Positions 1 through 5,500 are shown, counted from the stretch's first letter. The stretch: 8,400 nucleotides of DNA from Patescibacteria group bacterium UBA6102 (GCA_002423555.1 DIWQ01000016.1:1-8400), one strand, 5' to 3'. Made by a program: numbers and translations. The notes: generated by a model not told the origin, from the sequence alone.

Positions 1-26
1 ACAAATTTTGCGGTCGCAAAATTTGT
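1..26 (-). terminator. Perfect 11-bp inverted repeat with tetraloop, possible terminator
   Basis: Bases 1-11 (ACAAATTTTGC) and 16-26 (GCAAAATTTGT) are perfectly complementary around the four-base loop GGTC. The hairpin lies 41 bases beyond the stop of the secreted-protein gene at 68, where a terminator for that minus-strand transcript is expected. The stem is AT-rich, and any U-tract would lie off the left edge, so terminator function is inference. It could also serve a gene outside the window. Confidence 0.45.
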
Positions 27-67
27 TCGGATTTTAATTGTTACCGCTTCCCTCCGCGCCAAATTCG

Positions 68-904
68 CTAATTGCCGTAGATGAAGACAAACACTCCGTT
101 GGCGCCTTTGTCGCCCTGGTTTTTGCTCATTCTGACGATGTGGCTTTTTTGATCGTTGAATTTTTCCGGGGCGTAAACATAGTCGCCGTAGGTAAACCGG
201 GAACATCCGGCGCCGCCGATTGGGTCGCCGCCTTCAATGAATAAATCAATCGCCGACCCCCAGTAATAGCCGCTGCAAGAGGTTCCGACTCCCTCCACGC
301 TCCACGAAAAGCGGCTCAATGTTCCCTTCATCATCGCGGAGAATTCGTTGTGATTGACCGGGTTTCCTTCGCTATCCTGATCGTTGGCCGGGCTGGATTC
401 TTTTGCCAATGTCATTTTAGACGATGCCGGCGCGGAGAAATCATGGTATTTGATTTCTCCGGTTGGCGCGGCGCCAAGTTTGGCGATCGCGTCTTCAAGG
501 GCAACTTCCAGCAAAGTATTTTTCAATTCCGCGCCGGGGCGCCAATTCACGATTTTGGCGGCGGGATCGTCTTTTAACAGATAGGCCGCCAGCCAGCCGT
601 CAACGCCCAGATAGAAGTGAACGTCAATTTTGTTGTAGGCGTAGGGATCATAGGGCTGATCATCAACAAGGTATCCTTTGACGCCAATCATACAAGTGTT
701 GTCGGACGGTTCGGTGGAATCAAAAAAATCATCCAAAGCGGTGTCAAAGCTTGTTTGATTGACGCCGGTTAATTTCACGTAGGCGGCAATCCCCGCCTGA
801 TCTTGCGGAAAGGCCGCTTGCGCGGGAAGTGCGAATAATATACTTAAAAATGCCGCGGCGCAAACCGCCGCCAACGAACGCGCAAAAACATTTTCTGTTT
901 GCAT
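68..904 (-). CDS. Secreted protein of unknown function
   Basis: This 278-residue protein is not recognised with confidence. Residues 1-30 are a clear signal peptide: a short polar start, a hydrophobic core (about 8-26) and ALPAQA followed by AFP, fitting signal peptidase I cleavage after residue 30. The frame is open further, to a TTG at 958, but the ATG at 904 puts the signal peptide at the N-terminus and is preferred; only a weak AAAGAAA lies upstream. The mature part has three cysteines (71, 210, 234), an aromatic-rich middle with DGWLAAYLLKDDPAAKIVNW (102-121), an acidic, Ser/Asn-rich linker (about 165-188) and a Gly/Tyr-rich C-terminus ending VFVFIYGN. No catalytic motif, lipobox, sortase signal or further membrane segment is visible, so it is probably a released or loosely attached extracellular protein. 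It has its own promoter and leader and does not appear to share an operon with its neighbours. Confidence 0.8.
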   Translation of the reverse strand: MQTENVFARSLAAVCAAAFLSILFALPAQAAFPQDQAGIAAYVKLTGVNQTSFDTALDDFFDSTEPSDNTCMIGVKGYLVDDQPYDPYAYNKIDVHFYLGVDGWLAAYLLKDDPAAKIVNWRPGAELKNTLLEVALEDAIAKLGAAPTGEIKYHDFSAPASSKMTLAKESSPANDQDSEGNPVNHNEFSAMMKGTLSRFSWSVEGVGTSCSGYYWGSAIDLFIEGGDPIGGAGCSRFTYGDYVYAPEKFNDQKSHIVRMSKNQGDKGANGVFVFIYGN

Positions 905-947
905 ATTTTCTTTATTATTGTTTAACGCGAACACGCCAAAAACAAAA

Positions 948-971
948 CCGGCAATCAAAAAGCCGGCAATC
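948..971. repeat. Short direct repeat CCGGCAATC, 15-base period
   Basis: CCGGCAATC occurs at 948-956 and again at 963-971, separated by AAAAAG. It lies just upstream of the preferred start of the secreted-protein gene, inside its proposed leader. It may be only a small local duplication; no function can be assigned. Confidence 0.4.
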
Positions 972-1063
972 CTTATGGCGATATTTTAATTGAAACTGAT
1001 CGCAAACGGCAAACTTTATTTTCTGGCGGTTTTTCTCCTCCCATAGAGAAACAAAATATTTTT

Positions 1064-1083
1064 CCGGCGCCAACGCGCGCCGG
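1064..1083 (-). promoter_or_regulatory. Hairpin at the 5' end of the secreted-protein leader
   Basis: CCGGCGC (1064-1070) and GCGCCGG (1077-1083) form a perfect 7-bp GC stem around a six-base loop. On the minus strand it falls right after the predicted transcription start (about 1085), so the mRNA would begin with this stem and continue into an A/T-rich run. 5' hairpins of this kind can protect mRNA from decay; that role is inference. The gene-free stretch 905-1217 otherwise holds the promoter, a terminator and the 948-971 repeat. A GGAGGAG-like sequence (revcomp of 1035-1042) also lies there, with no start codon at a usable distance. Confidence 0.4.
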
Positions 1084-1091
1084 ATGTTTTA

Positions 1092-1119
1092 ATTATACCA
1101 CCCCTTGATTTTCCCGCAA
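1092..1119 (-). promoter_or_regulatory. Sigma70-type promoter of the secreted-protein gene
   Basis: On the minus strand there is TTGCGG (1119-1114), a 16-base spacer and a perfect TATAAT (1097-1092). TGG directly before the -10 makes it an extended -10. Transcription would start near 1085, leaving a leader of about 180 bases before the ATG at 904. A weaker alternative (TTGCCG, 18 bases, TAAAAT ending at 983) lies closer to the gene. Confidence 0.55.
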
Positions 1120-1167
1120 TCCCGCACCGCCCGCACCGCAAAAAATCACGATCACAATTCAAACAAA

Positions 1168-1202
1168 AAAAACCGCCCTTGATTAAACGGGGTGGTTTTT
1201 TT
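1168..1202 (-). terminator. Terminator after the 3D-domain gene
   Basis: A-run plus CCGCCC (1168-1179) pairs with GGGTGG plus T-run (1191-1202) around an 11-base loop, 15 bases beyond the 3D-gene stop. Both strands have a U-tract after the stem, so it can look bidirectional. On the plus strand the odd pair is a G-U wobble, but on the minus strand, the direction of the adjacent gene, it is an A-C mismatch, so the fold is slightly weaker in the useful direction. Confidence 0.65.
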
Positions 1203-1217
1203 GTTTGATATTAAATT

Positions 1218-1790
1218 TTACTTTTCCAGAACTTCCACGTAAGCATATTTGACGCCGAAATTCTTGGCTTGTTCGTAGGTGGGAAACCAGATGTCAAAAT
1301 GGTATCCCCCTTTGCGCCAGTGCATCCGGTCCTGCACCGAAAACACTTTTTCGCCGAACAGTTCCGGAATGCGGATCTCGGTGCCGAACGGCAAGCCATT
1401 GTTGGCCACAATGCCATCGCGGACATAAGTGCCATTGGCAGTGATAAACGGGGTGCTGTCGGTCTGCTCCACGGTGCTGGAATAGGCGGTGAGAACCACT
1501 CTCATCCGCCGCGCCGCCGTCTTGGAAGCGCTTGTGGCATCGGCCTTGGAACAAATGTCCGTCGGCGTTTTGGGTTCAATAAAAACCGCGCGGGAAATCT
1601 TGCCGCAAAACTTGAATTCGGCGGCATCGCCGTAAACCACCAGCTCTCGGATATCGGCGCTTTCCGGCGCCGTTTCCTCCTGCGCCTCAACTCCGCCGAA
1701 AGACGGCGTCAGAGACAAGCCATAAACGGTCCCCAGAATAAAAATGAACAAGCTTCGGCCAAACCCGGACAACTTCGAACAGATACTCAT
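1218..1790 (-). CDS. Exported 3D-domain (double-psi beta-barrel) cell-wall protein
   Basis: This 190-residue protein has an N-terminal signal or anchor segment (hydrophobic 14-28; likely cleavage after VEA at 36), a variable linker and a C-terminal 3D domain (about 97-189). The domain shows the family hallmarks: TAYSS (101-105), TDSTPF with Asp111, GIVANNGLPFGTEIRIP (126-142), and VQDRM with Asp154, then FDIW with Asp166. The three aspartates give the family its name. The fold is shared with MltA-type lytic transglycosylases and the catalytic part of resuscitation-factor-like proteins, so it probably cleaves or remodels peptidoglycan outside the membrane. The domain is full length. Cys62 and Cys80 could form a disulfide in the linker. 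The ATG at 1790 is the only start that keeps the signal sequence; no Shine-Dalgarno lies at the usual distance. It is a single-gene unit with its own promoter, a long leader and a terminator. The family call is firm; the exact bond cleaved is not known. Confidence 0.92.
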   Translation of the reverse strand: MSICSKLSGFGRSLFIFILGTVYGLSLTPSFGGVEAQEETAPESADIRELVVYGDAAEFKFCGKISRAVFIEPKTPTDICSKADATSASKTAARRMRVVLTAYSSTVEQTDSTPFITANGTYVRDGIVANNGLPFGTEIRIPELFGEKVFSVQDRMHWRKGGYHFDIWFPTYEQAKNFGVKYAYVEVLEK

Positions 1791-1900
1791 ATGGAATTTG
1801 ATCGGACATAGATGCCTTTCTATACCGCAGTTAGGGTTTTCCGCTCACTAAACACCCAAATCCATTTTTGAGTGCCAAACCCGCCTTATTCATAATGACG
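1791..1900 (-). promoter_or_regulatory. Structured leader of the 3D-domain gene
   Basis: From the promoter at 1907-1935, the mRNA would carry about 110 untranslated bases. Reading the minus strand, GGGTTT (1882-1877) pairs with AAACCC (1839-1834) as an outer stem. Inside, CACTCAAA (1874-1867) pairs with TTTGGGTG (1860-1853) around a six-base loop. Its one non-Watson-Crick pair is G-U on this strand and would be C-A on the other, which favours an RNA structure. Nearer the gene, ATAGA and TCTAT (1823-1808) form a 5-bp stem with AAGGCA in the loop, possibly presenting or hiding a ribosome-binding AAGG. No known riboswitch class is recognised. Regulation of the hydrolase through this leader is inference. 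Confidence 0.4.
1831..1893 (-). CDS. Possible 20-codon leader peptide upstream of the 3D gene
   Basis: An ATG at 1893 opens a 20-codon frame (starting MNKAGLALKN, ending VSGKP) that stops with TAA at 1831, inside the leader of the 3D gene. It spans both arms of the proposed outer stem, so translating it would disrupt the fold. A G-run lies 7 bases upstream, but most of it is probably before the transcription start, so its ribosome binding is doubtful. An open frame this short can arise by chance. Confidence 0.2.
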   Translation of the reverse strand: MNKAGLALKNGFGCLVSGKP

Positions 1901-1906
1901 CCCCCC

Positions 1907-1935
1907 ATTCTATTCCAAAAATAAATTCCTGTCAA
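1907..1935 (-). promoter_or_regulatory. Near-consensus promoter of the 3D-domain gene
   Basis: On the minus strand there is a perfect TTGACA (1935-1930), a 17-base spacer and TAGAAT (1912-1907; five of six consensus bases). It is the best sigma70-type promoter in the window. A G-run follows, and transcription would start near 1900, about 110 bases before the start codon. It lies downstream of the murE terminator, so the 3D gene is transcribed independently. Confidence 0.75.
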
Positions 1936-2005
1936 GGGTCAAACAAGATTAAAATGCCAATAATTATTGACATTTTTAATTTGACAAAAAAGTAAAATTG
2001 ACGCA

Positions 2006-2032
2006 AAAAACGCGCTCTGATGGCGCGTTTTT
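2006..2032 (-). terminator. Rho-independent terminator after the murE-like gene
   Basis: AAAAACGCGC (2006-2015) and GCGCGTTTTT (2023-2032) are perfectly complementary around a seven-base loop. On the minus strand the stem ends in a run of six Ts, 15 bases beyond the stop at 2048. The symmetry would let it work in both directions. Confidence 0.85.
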
Positions 2033-2047
2033 GGCTACCGTCGTCTT

Positions 2048-3322
2048 TTAGCGCGATTTTTCCAGATATTCCAAAACAATGTCTTTGTCGCTCCAAGGAA
2101 TTTTGCGGCCGGCGGCCAGACACATTGAATCTTCGCACCCCTTGCCAGTGATAATCACCCGGTCGCCCCTCTCCGCGGCCTTCAATGCCCGATGAATCGC
2201 CTCCTTGCGATCAACGATTCGGCGGGCGTTGGCCGCGGCGTCGGCAATTTCTTGGATAATCCGGCCCGGGTCTTCGTCATAGGGATCCTCACTGGTGATA
2301 AAAACCCGGTCGCAATATTTTTGCGCCAGATGTCCCATCACCGGCCGTTTCCACCGATCCCGCCCCCCACCACACGCTCCCAACACACAAATCAATTTAC
2401 CCGCCAAACTCCGGCGGGCAGTCTGATAGGCCTTCTCAAGCGAATCGGGCGTAACGGCATAATCAACCAGAACTTCAAAATCGCCGGCGAAAACTTTCTC
2501 CATCCGGCCGGGAATGGTGGCAATACTTTCCAATGCCGCACGGCAGGCTTTCGGCGGCACCCCCTGGGCACGAGCAACGGCAATCGCGGCCAAGGCGTTA
2601 TAAACATTAAATTCGCCGGGCAAGCACAATCTAAAGGCCAGCCCCTCCGATTCAAACGACGACCCGCCAAGAGAAAAATCCACTTTGGCGGCGGTAATTT
2701 TTTTCGCGCTAATCCGGCCGGAAAAACTGTGGCGAATTCCGTAAACATACCGGCAAGCGGCCGGAGATGCGGCGAAAAATTCGCAGTTGGGATCATCGCC
2801 GTTGATAACGTGGATATTGCGGCAAGCGGCGAAAAATTTTCCTTTGGCGGCGCGATAATTTTCAAATCCGCCGTGCGATTCAATGTGCTCGGGCGTGAGG
2901 TTGGTCAGCACGGCCGCGTCAAAACGGATAAAGCGGTGGCGATATTGCGCGATACCCTCGGAACTCACTTCCACCACCGCGTAACGGCAGTTTTCATCGG
3001 CGGCGCGGCGTAAAAATTTTTGGAGGGCAAATCTTCCGGGCATCGTCATCCGGGAGCGGTTTTTCCAAACGCGGTCCCCGATTCTGAATTCTATTGACGA
3101 AGAAACCGCAGTCTTGAACCCCGCGCGCGACAAAATCGTAGCGATCATCATCGCCGTGGTTGATTTGCCGTTGGTGCCGGTGACGCCGATCACCTTAATT
3201 TTGCGCGATGGAAACCCAAACCAAACCGCCCCCGCCCAAGTTAACACCAAATGATAAGCGCCAATTGCGGATTTAGGCAAAACTCTTTTAATCGCCGTTT
3301 TTACCAATTGTTTTAATTTCAT
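2048..3322 (-). CDS. murE: MurE-like UDP-N-acetylmuramyl-tripeptide ligase
   Basis: The 424-residue protein is a Mur ligase: it joins an amino acid to a UDP-MurNAc-dipeptide using ATP, in the cytoplasm, during peptidoglycan precursor synthesis. Visible motifs are the ATP P-loop VTGTNGKST (47-55), EVSSEG (118-123), TNLTPEHIESHGG (140-152), Lys160 in YRAAKGKFF (probably the carbamylated lysine), GEFNVYNALAA (236-246), GRMEKV (272-277), VDYAVTPDSL (286-295), GGGRDRWKRP (318-327) and GKGCED (393-398). The P-loop starts only 47 residues in, so the separate N-terminal UDP-binding domain of classical MurE is missing; a short, partly hydrophobic segment replaces it. Two histidines usual in the family are changed (DYAHTP to DYAVTP, GKGHE to GKGCE). 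The DNPR motif of diaminopimelate-adding enzymes is absent; TSEDPYDEDP (343-352) sits there, so the amino acid added is uncertain. The ATG at 3322 is preferred over 3349 because the promoter -10 lies between them. Confidence 0.85.
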   Translation of the reverse strand: MKLKQLVKTAIKRVLPKSAIGAYHLVLTWAGAVWFGFPSRKIKVIGVTGTNGKSTTAMMIATILSRAGFKTAVSSSIEFRIGDRVWKNRSRMTMPGRFALQKFLRRAADENCRYAVVEVSSEGIAQYRHRFIRFDAAVLTNLTPEHIESHGGFENYRAAKGKFFAACRNIHVINGDDPNCEFFAASPAACRYVYGIRHSFSGRISAKKITAAKVDFSLGGSSFESEGLAFRLCLPGEFNVYNALAAIAVARAQGVPPKACRAALESIATIPGRMEKVFAGDFEVLVDYAVTPDSLEKAYQTARRSLAGKLICVLGACGGGRDRWKRPVMGHLAQKYCDRVFITSEDPYDEDPGRIIQEIADAAANARRIVDRKEAIHRALKAAERGDRVIITGKGCEDSMCLAAGRKIPWSDKDIVLEYLEKSR

Positions 3323-3328
3323 ATCGCC

Positions 3329-3356
3329 ATTATAGCCAAAGTATTGCAAAAATCAA
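3329..3356 (-). promoter_or_regulatory. murE promoter giving a leaderless mRNA
   Basis: On the minus strand there is TTGATT (3356-3351), a 16-base spacer and a perfect TATAAT (3334-3329). Only six bases, GGCGAT, separate the -10 from the ATG, so transcription should start at or beside the A of the start codon. This also decides the start: the upstream in-frame ATG at 3349 would not be in this transcript. Confidence 0.6.
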
Positions 3357-3371
3357 AAATTATGATACAGT
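3344..3371 (+). promoter_or_regulatory. Probable rpsT promoter, interleaved with the murE promoter
   Basis: TTGCAA (3344-3349), a 16-base spacer and TACAGT (3366-3371), with TGA just before the -10 as an extended element. Transcription would start near 3378, leaving a 42-base, U-rich leader with no Shine-Dalgarno before the rpsT ATG. The -35 lies inside the spacer of the opposing murE promoter. The hexamers are only four of six each, so the exact position is moderate-confidence. Confidence 0.45.
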
Positions 3372-3419
3372 TTAACCTGTCGTGATTTATTTTTCAGCTT
3401 TTAACTTTTAATTCAAAAT

Positions 3420-3686
3420 ATGCCGATTACCAAATCCGCGAAAAAAGCGTTGCGCAAAAACGTCAAACGGCGCGCCGAAAACAAAGCCCGCAAGCGCAGT
3501 CTGAAAGCATTGATAAAAGACGCGCGCGCGGCGGCCGCGCAATCCGATCGCGGTAAGAAGGAGGCCATTTTGCCCTCAATCTACAAAGCGCTCGATAAGG
3601 CCGCCAAATCCGGCCTGATTAAAAAAAATTCCGCGGGGCGGAAGAAGTCCCGCTTGACGAAATTACTGGCAAAAAAATCCGCCTGA
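3420..3686 (+). CDS. rpsT: 30S ribosomal protein S20
   Basis: An 88-residue, lysine- and arginine-rich helical protein of the usual S20 length. It begins MPITKSAKKALRKNVKRR, the typical S20 N-terminus that binds 16S rRNA, followed by NKARKRSLKALIKDARAA and a second helical half with the conserved SIYKALDKAAKSGLIKKN and RKKSRLTKLL segments. S20 is a primary 16S rRNA binding protein that helps assemble the body of the small subunit. It is the only plus-strand gene here, divergent from murE and convergent with holA; an rpsT-holA neighbourhood is common in bacteria. There is no Shine-Dalgarno sequence before the ATG. It stops at TGA and is followed within ten bases by a strong terminator. Confidence 0.96.
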   Translation: MPITKSAKKALRKNVKRRAENKARKRSLKALIKDARAAAAQSDRGKKEAILPSIYKALDKAAKSGLIKKNSAGRKKSRLTKLLAKKSA

Positions 3687-3695
3687 CGGCGTCTG

Positions 3696-3731
3696 CAAAA
3701 CCTCTCCGGGGTTATCCGCGGAGAGGTTTTG
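3696..3731 (+). terminator. Rho-independent terminator of rpsT
   Basis: CAAAACCTCTCCG (3696-3708) and CGGAGAGGTTTTG (3719-3731) form a perfect 13-bp stem with a ten-base loop. It starts ten bases after the rpsT stop and is followed by TTTTG. A-residues on the opposite side could also let it stop transcripts coming from holA. Confidence 0.88.
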
Positions 3732-3742
3732 TTTTGCGAATC

Positions 3743-3816
3743 AAGGGGCTGTTGCCAAACAGGCTTTCTAACGAAATTTAAATTGCAGTAAAAGTCCTAT
3801 TCGGCAACAGCCCCTT
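3743..3816. repeat. 74-bp imperfect palindrome with perfect 14-bp ends, MITE-like
   Basis: AAGGGGCTGTTGCC (3743-3756) is exactly inverted at 3803-3816. The symmetry continues inward: with no gaps, 29 of 37 mirrored positions are complementary, and the palindrome AATTTAAATT (3775-3784) sits exactly at the centre. On the minus strand four of the eight mismatches become G-U pairs, against one on the plus strand, so holA mRNA would end in a very long hairpin. The right end covers the first two bases of the holA stop codon. GGGGCTGTTGCCAA resembles transposon ends such as IS26 (GGCACTGTTGCAAA; 11 of 14 identical), suggesting a miniature inverted-repeat element. No clear target-site duplication is seen: the outer flanks TCAA and TTAA match at only three of four bases. 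Alternatives are a 3' stabilising hairpin or a long-loop terminator for holA. Confidence 0.6.
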
Positions 3817-4729
3817 AAAGCTTGGCGACCAAAAAATCCAGGCCGGCGGCGGCAGTCATCTTGCCGGTTTTAATGTCAAAGTCGGCCTGCCGGATTAATC
3901 CATAGCTCTCCTCAAGCCGCGCGCCGCCAAAACGGCGGGCAAGCACCGCCGATTTGGAAAAAACATAGGGATGCATCCCCAGTCCGCGCGCGCCCGCGGC
4001 GGCGCACCGTTTGGCCAAAAGCAAATTCTTGAATTGCGCCGCAATCATTGCCAGCAGATAAAGAGGATGATCGCCCGCGGCGGCGTGGCAGCGGACCATC
4101 CGCAACGCTTCTTTTTTATTTCCGGCGGCGATGGCATCCACCGTTTGAAAAATATTGTTCTCGGCGACGGAAGAAACGACCTTTGCCACATCGGCGGCGG
4201 AAATCGCCCTCCCGGCGGCAAAGTGGACCAATTTGCTGATTTCGCCGCTCATCCGCCAAAGGTCATTGCCAATGGCCGCCGCCATGATCGGCGCGATCGC
4301 CCCGCCCTCCGGATGCCCCAGGACGGCAAACTCGGCAGCAATCCATCTTTCAAGATTTGCGGCGTCAAGCGGCGCGAATTCTTGCGCTTGTCCTAATTTG
4401 CCGATGACTTTCAAAAAACGATCGGTTTTTAAAACTTTCCCCTCCTGCAAAAACAGGAAATTGTGGGGGCCAGCGGCAATGTTTTCCGCCGCGGCGATCA
4501 ACGCCTCCTTAGTCTCTTTTTGGAAAATCGGATTTTTGACGACAAAAAACCTTTTGGCGCCAAACAAAGATGTTTGTCTAAATGCCGCGGACAAATCCGG
4601 CGCGCGGCTTTCGTCCATATCAAAAACCGCAAAATCCGCTCCCCGGGAGCGGGTTTCATGTTCGGAGATGATTTGGCGCGCTTTTCTCCGCAAACGGAAA
4701 GTGTCGGCACCGTAAAGAAAAATCAACAT
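3815..4729 (-). CDS. holA: DNA polymerase III delta subunit (clamp loader)
   Basis: This 304-residue protein is the delta subunit of the clamp loader, which opens the sliding-clamp ring so it can be loaded onto primed DNA. It starts with the family signature FLYGADTF (4-11), where an AAA+ fold begins without a functional ATP-binding P-loop, as expected for delta. Other family segments are SLFGAKRFFVV (54-64), PHNFLFLQEGK (88-98), GNDLWRMSGEISKL (154-167), IFQTVDAIAAGNKKEAL (193-209), HPLYLLAMIAAQFKNLL (221-237), GMHPYVFSK (251-259) and DFDIKTGK (283-290). It is somewhat shorter than the roughly 340 residues of well-studied homologues but complete. AAGG four bases before the ATG is one of the few Shine-Dalgarno-like sites in the window. 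The gene starts 18 bases after the receiver gene and may share its transcript. Its stop codon overlaps the 74-bp palindrome. Confidence 0.93.
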   Translation of the reverse strand: MLIFLYGADTFRLRRKARQIISEHETRSRGADFAVFDMDESRAPDLSAAFRQTSLFGAKRFFVVKNPIFQKETKEALIAAAENIAAGPHNFLFLQEGKVLKTDRFLKVIGKLGQAQEFAPLDAANLERWIAAEFAVLGHPEGGAIAPIMAAAIGNDLWRMSGEISKLVHFAAGRAISAADVAKVVSSVAENNIFQTVDAIAAGNKKEALRMVRCHAAAGDHPLYLLAMIAAQFKNLLLAKRCAAAGARGLGMHPYVFSKSAVLARRFGGARLEESYGLIRQADFDIKTGKMTAAAGLDFLVAKL

Positions 4730-4747
4730 TTGCCTTGCCGCGGAGAA

Positions 4748-5116
4748 TTATTTGAGATGATTCCGCACCTTTTCAATGATTTCTCCGGGAGTGAAATGGG
4801 CTTTGATCAAGTAATCCGTGGCCCCCAAACTCAACCCCTTGTCCACATCTTCTTTTTGCCCCAAGTTGGAAAGGATGATTACCGGGATTGACACCATGAA
4901 CGGGTCCTCTCTTTTTTGCGCCAAAACCTCAAACCCGTCAATCCCCGGCAAGATCAAATCCAAAAGCACCAAGTCCGGATGCCCTTCCTTGATCTGCAAC
5001 AATCCCTGTTCGCCGTCCACCGCTTCCAAAACATCATAGCCCTCGTTGGAAATTTTTCTCACGATAAGCTCCCGCAGGAATTTATCGTCTTCAACAATAA
5101 GAATTTTCTTTGCCAT
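4748..5116 (-). CDS. Stand-alone response regulator receiver (CheY-like), first copy
   Basis: The 122-residue protein is a single receiver domain with no output domain. It has the acidic pair Asp10-Asp11 for Mg2+, the phospho-acceptor Asp53 in LVLLDLILPG, Ser83 at the Thr/Ser switch position and the invariant Lys105 in LIKAHFTP. It should therefore accept phosphate, most likely from the kinase two genes upstream. With no DNA-binding part, it must act by binding a partner protein or as a phosphate relay or sink. It follows the other receiver gene after 12 bases and precedes holA by 17. No Shine-Dalgarno is visible, so it may be translated by coupling. It resembles its neighbour in layout but differs at many positions, so it is an old paralogue rather than a recent duplicate. 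Confidence 0.93.
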   Translation of the reverse strand: MAKKILIVEDDKFLRELIVRKISNEGYDVLEAVDGEQGLLQIKEGHPDLVLLDLILPGIDGFEVLAQKREDPFMVSIPVIILSNLGQKEDVDKGLSLGATDYLIKAHFTPGEIIEKVRNHLK

Positions 5117-5128
5117 GGGCAGAATGGA

Positions 5129-5500
5129 TTAGTTTTTGTTGATATATTTTTGAATCTTTTCCGCCACTTCCTTGGGGTCAAATTCGGTTTTCACCAGCCA
5201 ATCGGCCGCACCCAACTCTTTGGCTTTTTCCAATTCCAACGGCTGGCCGGAATTGGAAATGATAATCACGGGAATATCGGCGATATTTTCATCTTTTTTC
5301 ATCTCCGCCATCACTTCAAACCCCCCCATGCGCGGCATCACAATGTCCAGCAAAATCAAATCGGGAACAATCTGCTTTATTTTTTCCAGCCCCTCCTCCC
5401 CATTCATTGCCAGCGACACATCATAACCGATCGCGGCCAGTTTTTTGCTCAAGAGTCTGATGATAAGCTCTTCATCTTCAATCAATAAAATTTTTTCCAT
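5129..5500 (-). CDS. Stand-alone response regulator receiver (CheY-like), second copy
   Basis: A 123-residue single receiver domain: acidic residues Glu8-Asp9-Glu10, phospho-acceptor Asp52 in LILLDIVMPRMGG, Ser82 in IIISNS and Lys104 in WLVKTEFDP. All residues needed for phosphorylation are present and there is no output domain. The frame stays open well upstream into the kinase gene, but the ATG at 5500 gives exactly a receiver beginning MEKILLIEDE, and a TATAAT promoter element lies just before it, so that start is chosen. AAAAGG stands only one base before the ATG. It lies 49 bases after the kinase gene and is the most likely direct partner of that kinase. The target of its phosphorylated form is not in this window. 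Confidence 0.93.
   Translation of the reverse strand: MEKILLIEDEELIIRLLSKKLAAIGYDVSLAMNGEEGLEKIKQIVPDLILLDIVMPRMGGFEVMAEMKKDENIADIPVIIISNSGQPLELEKAKELGAADWLVKTEFDPKEVAEKIQKYINKN

Noticed and set aside
1791..1900. c-di-AMP (ydaO-type) riboswitch in front of the 3D gene
   Set aside because: Considered because that class often controls wall hydrolases, but its conserved core sequences could not be found and the leader is short for it.
1967..2003. Three TTGAC(A/G) boxes on the plus strand (1967, 1981, 1998)
   Set aside because: No -10 at a workable distance (TAAAAT is 20 bases from the first box), no plus-strand gene follows, and the region is AT-rich. Treated as chance.
2192..3013. A 273-codon open frame on the plus strand, opposite murE
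   Set aside because: It is fully overlapped by the Mur ligase, with low-complexity Gly/Arg/Asn/Phe composition and no motif. GC-rich codons of murE suppress stops in this frame.
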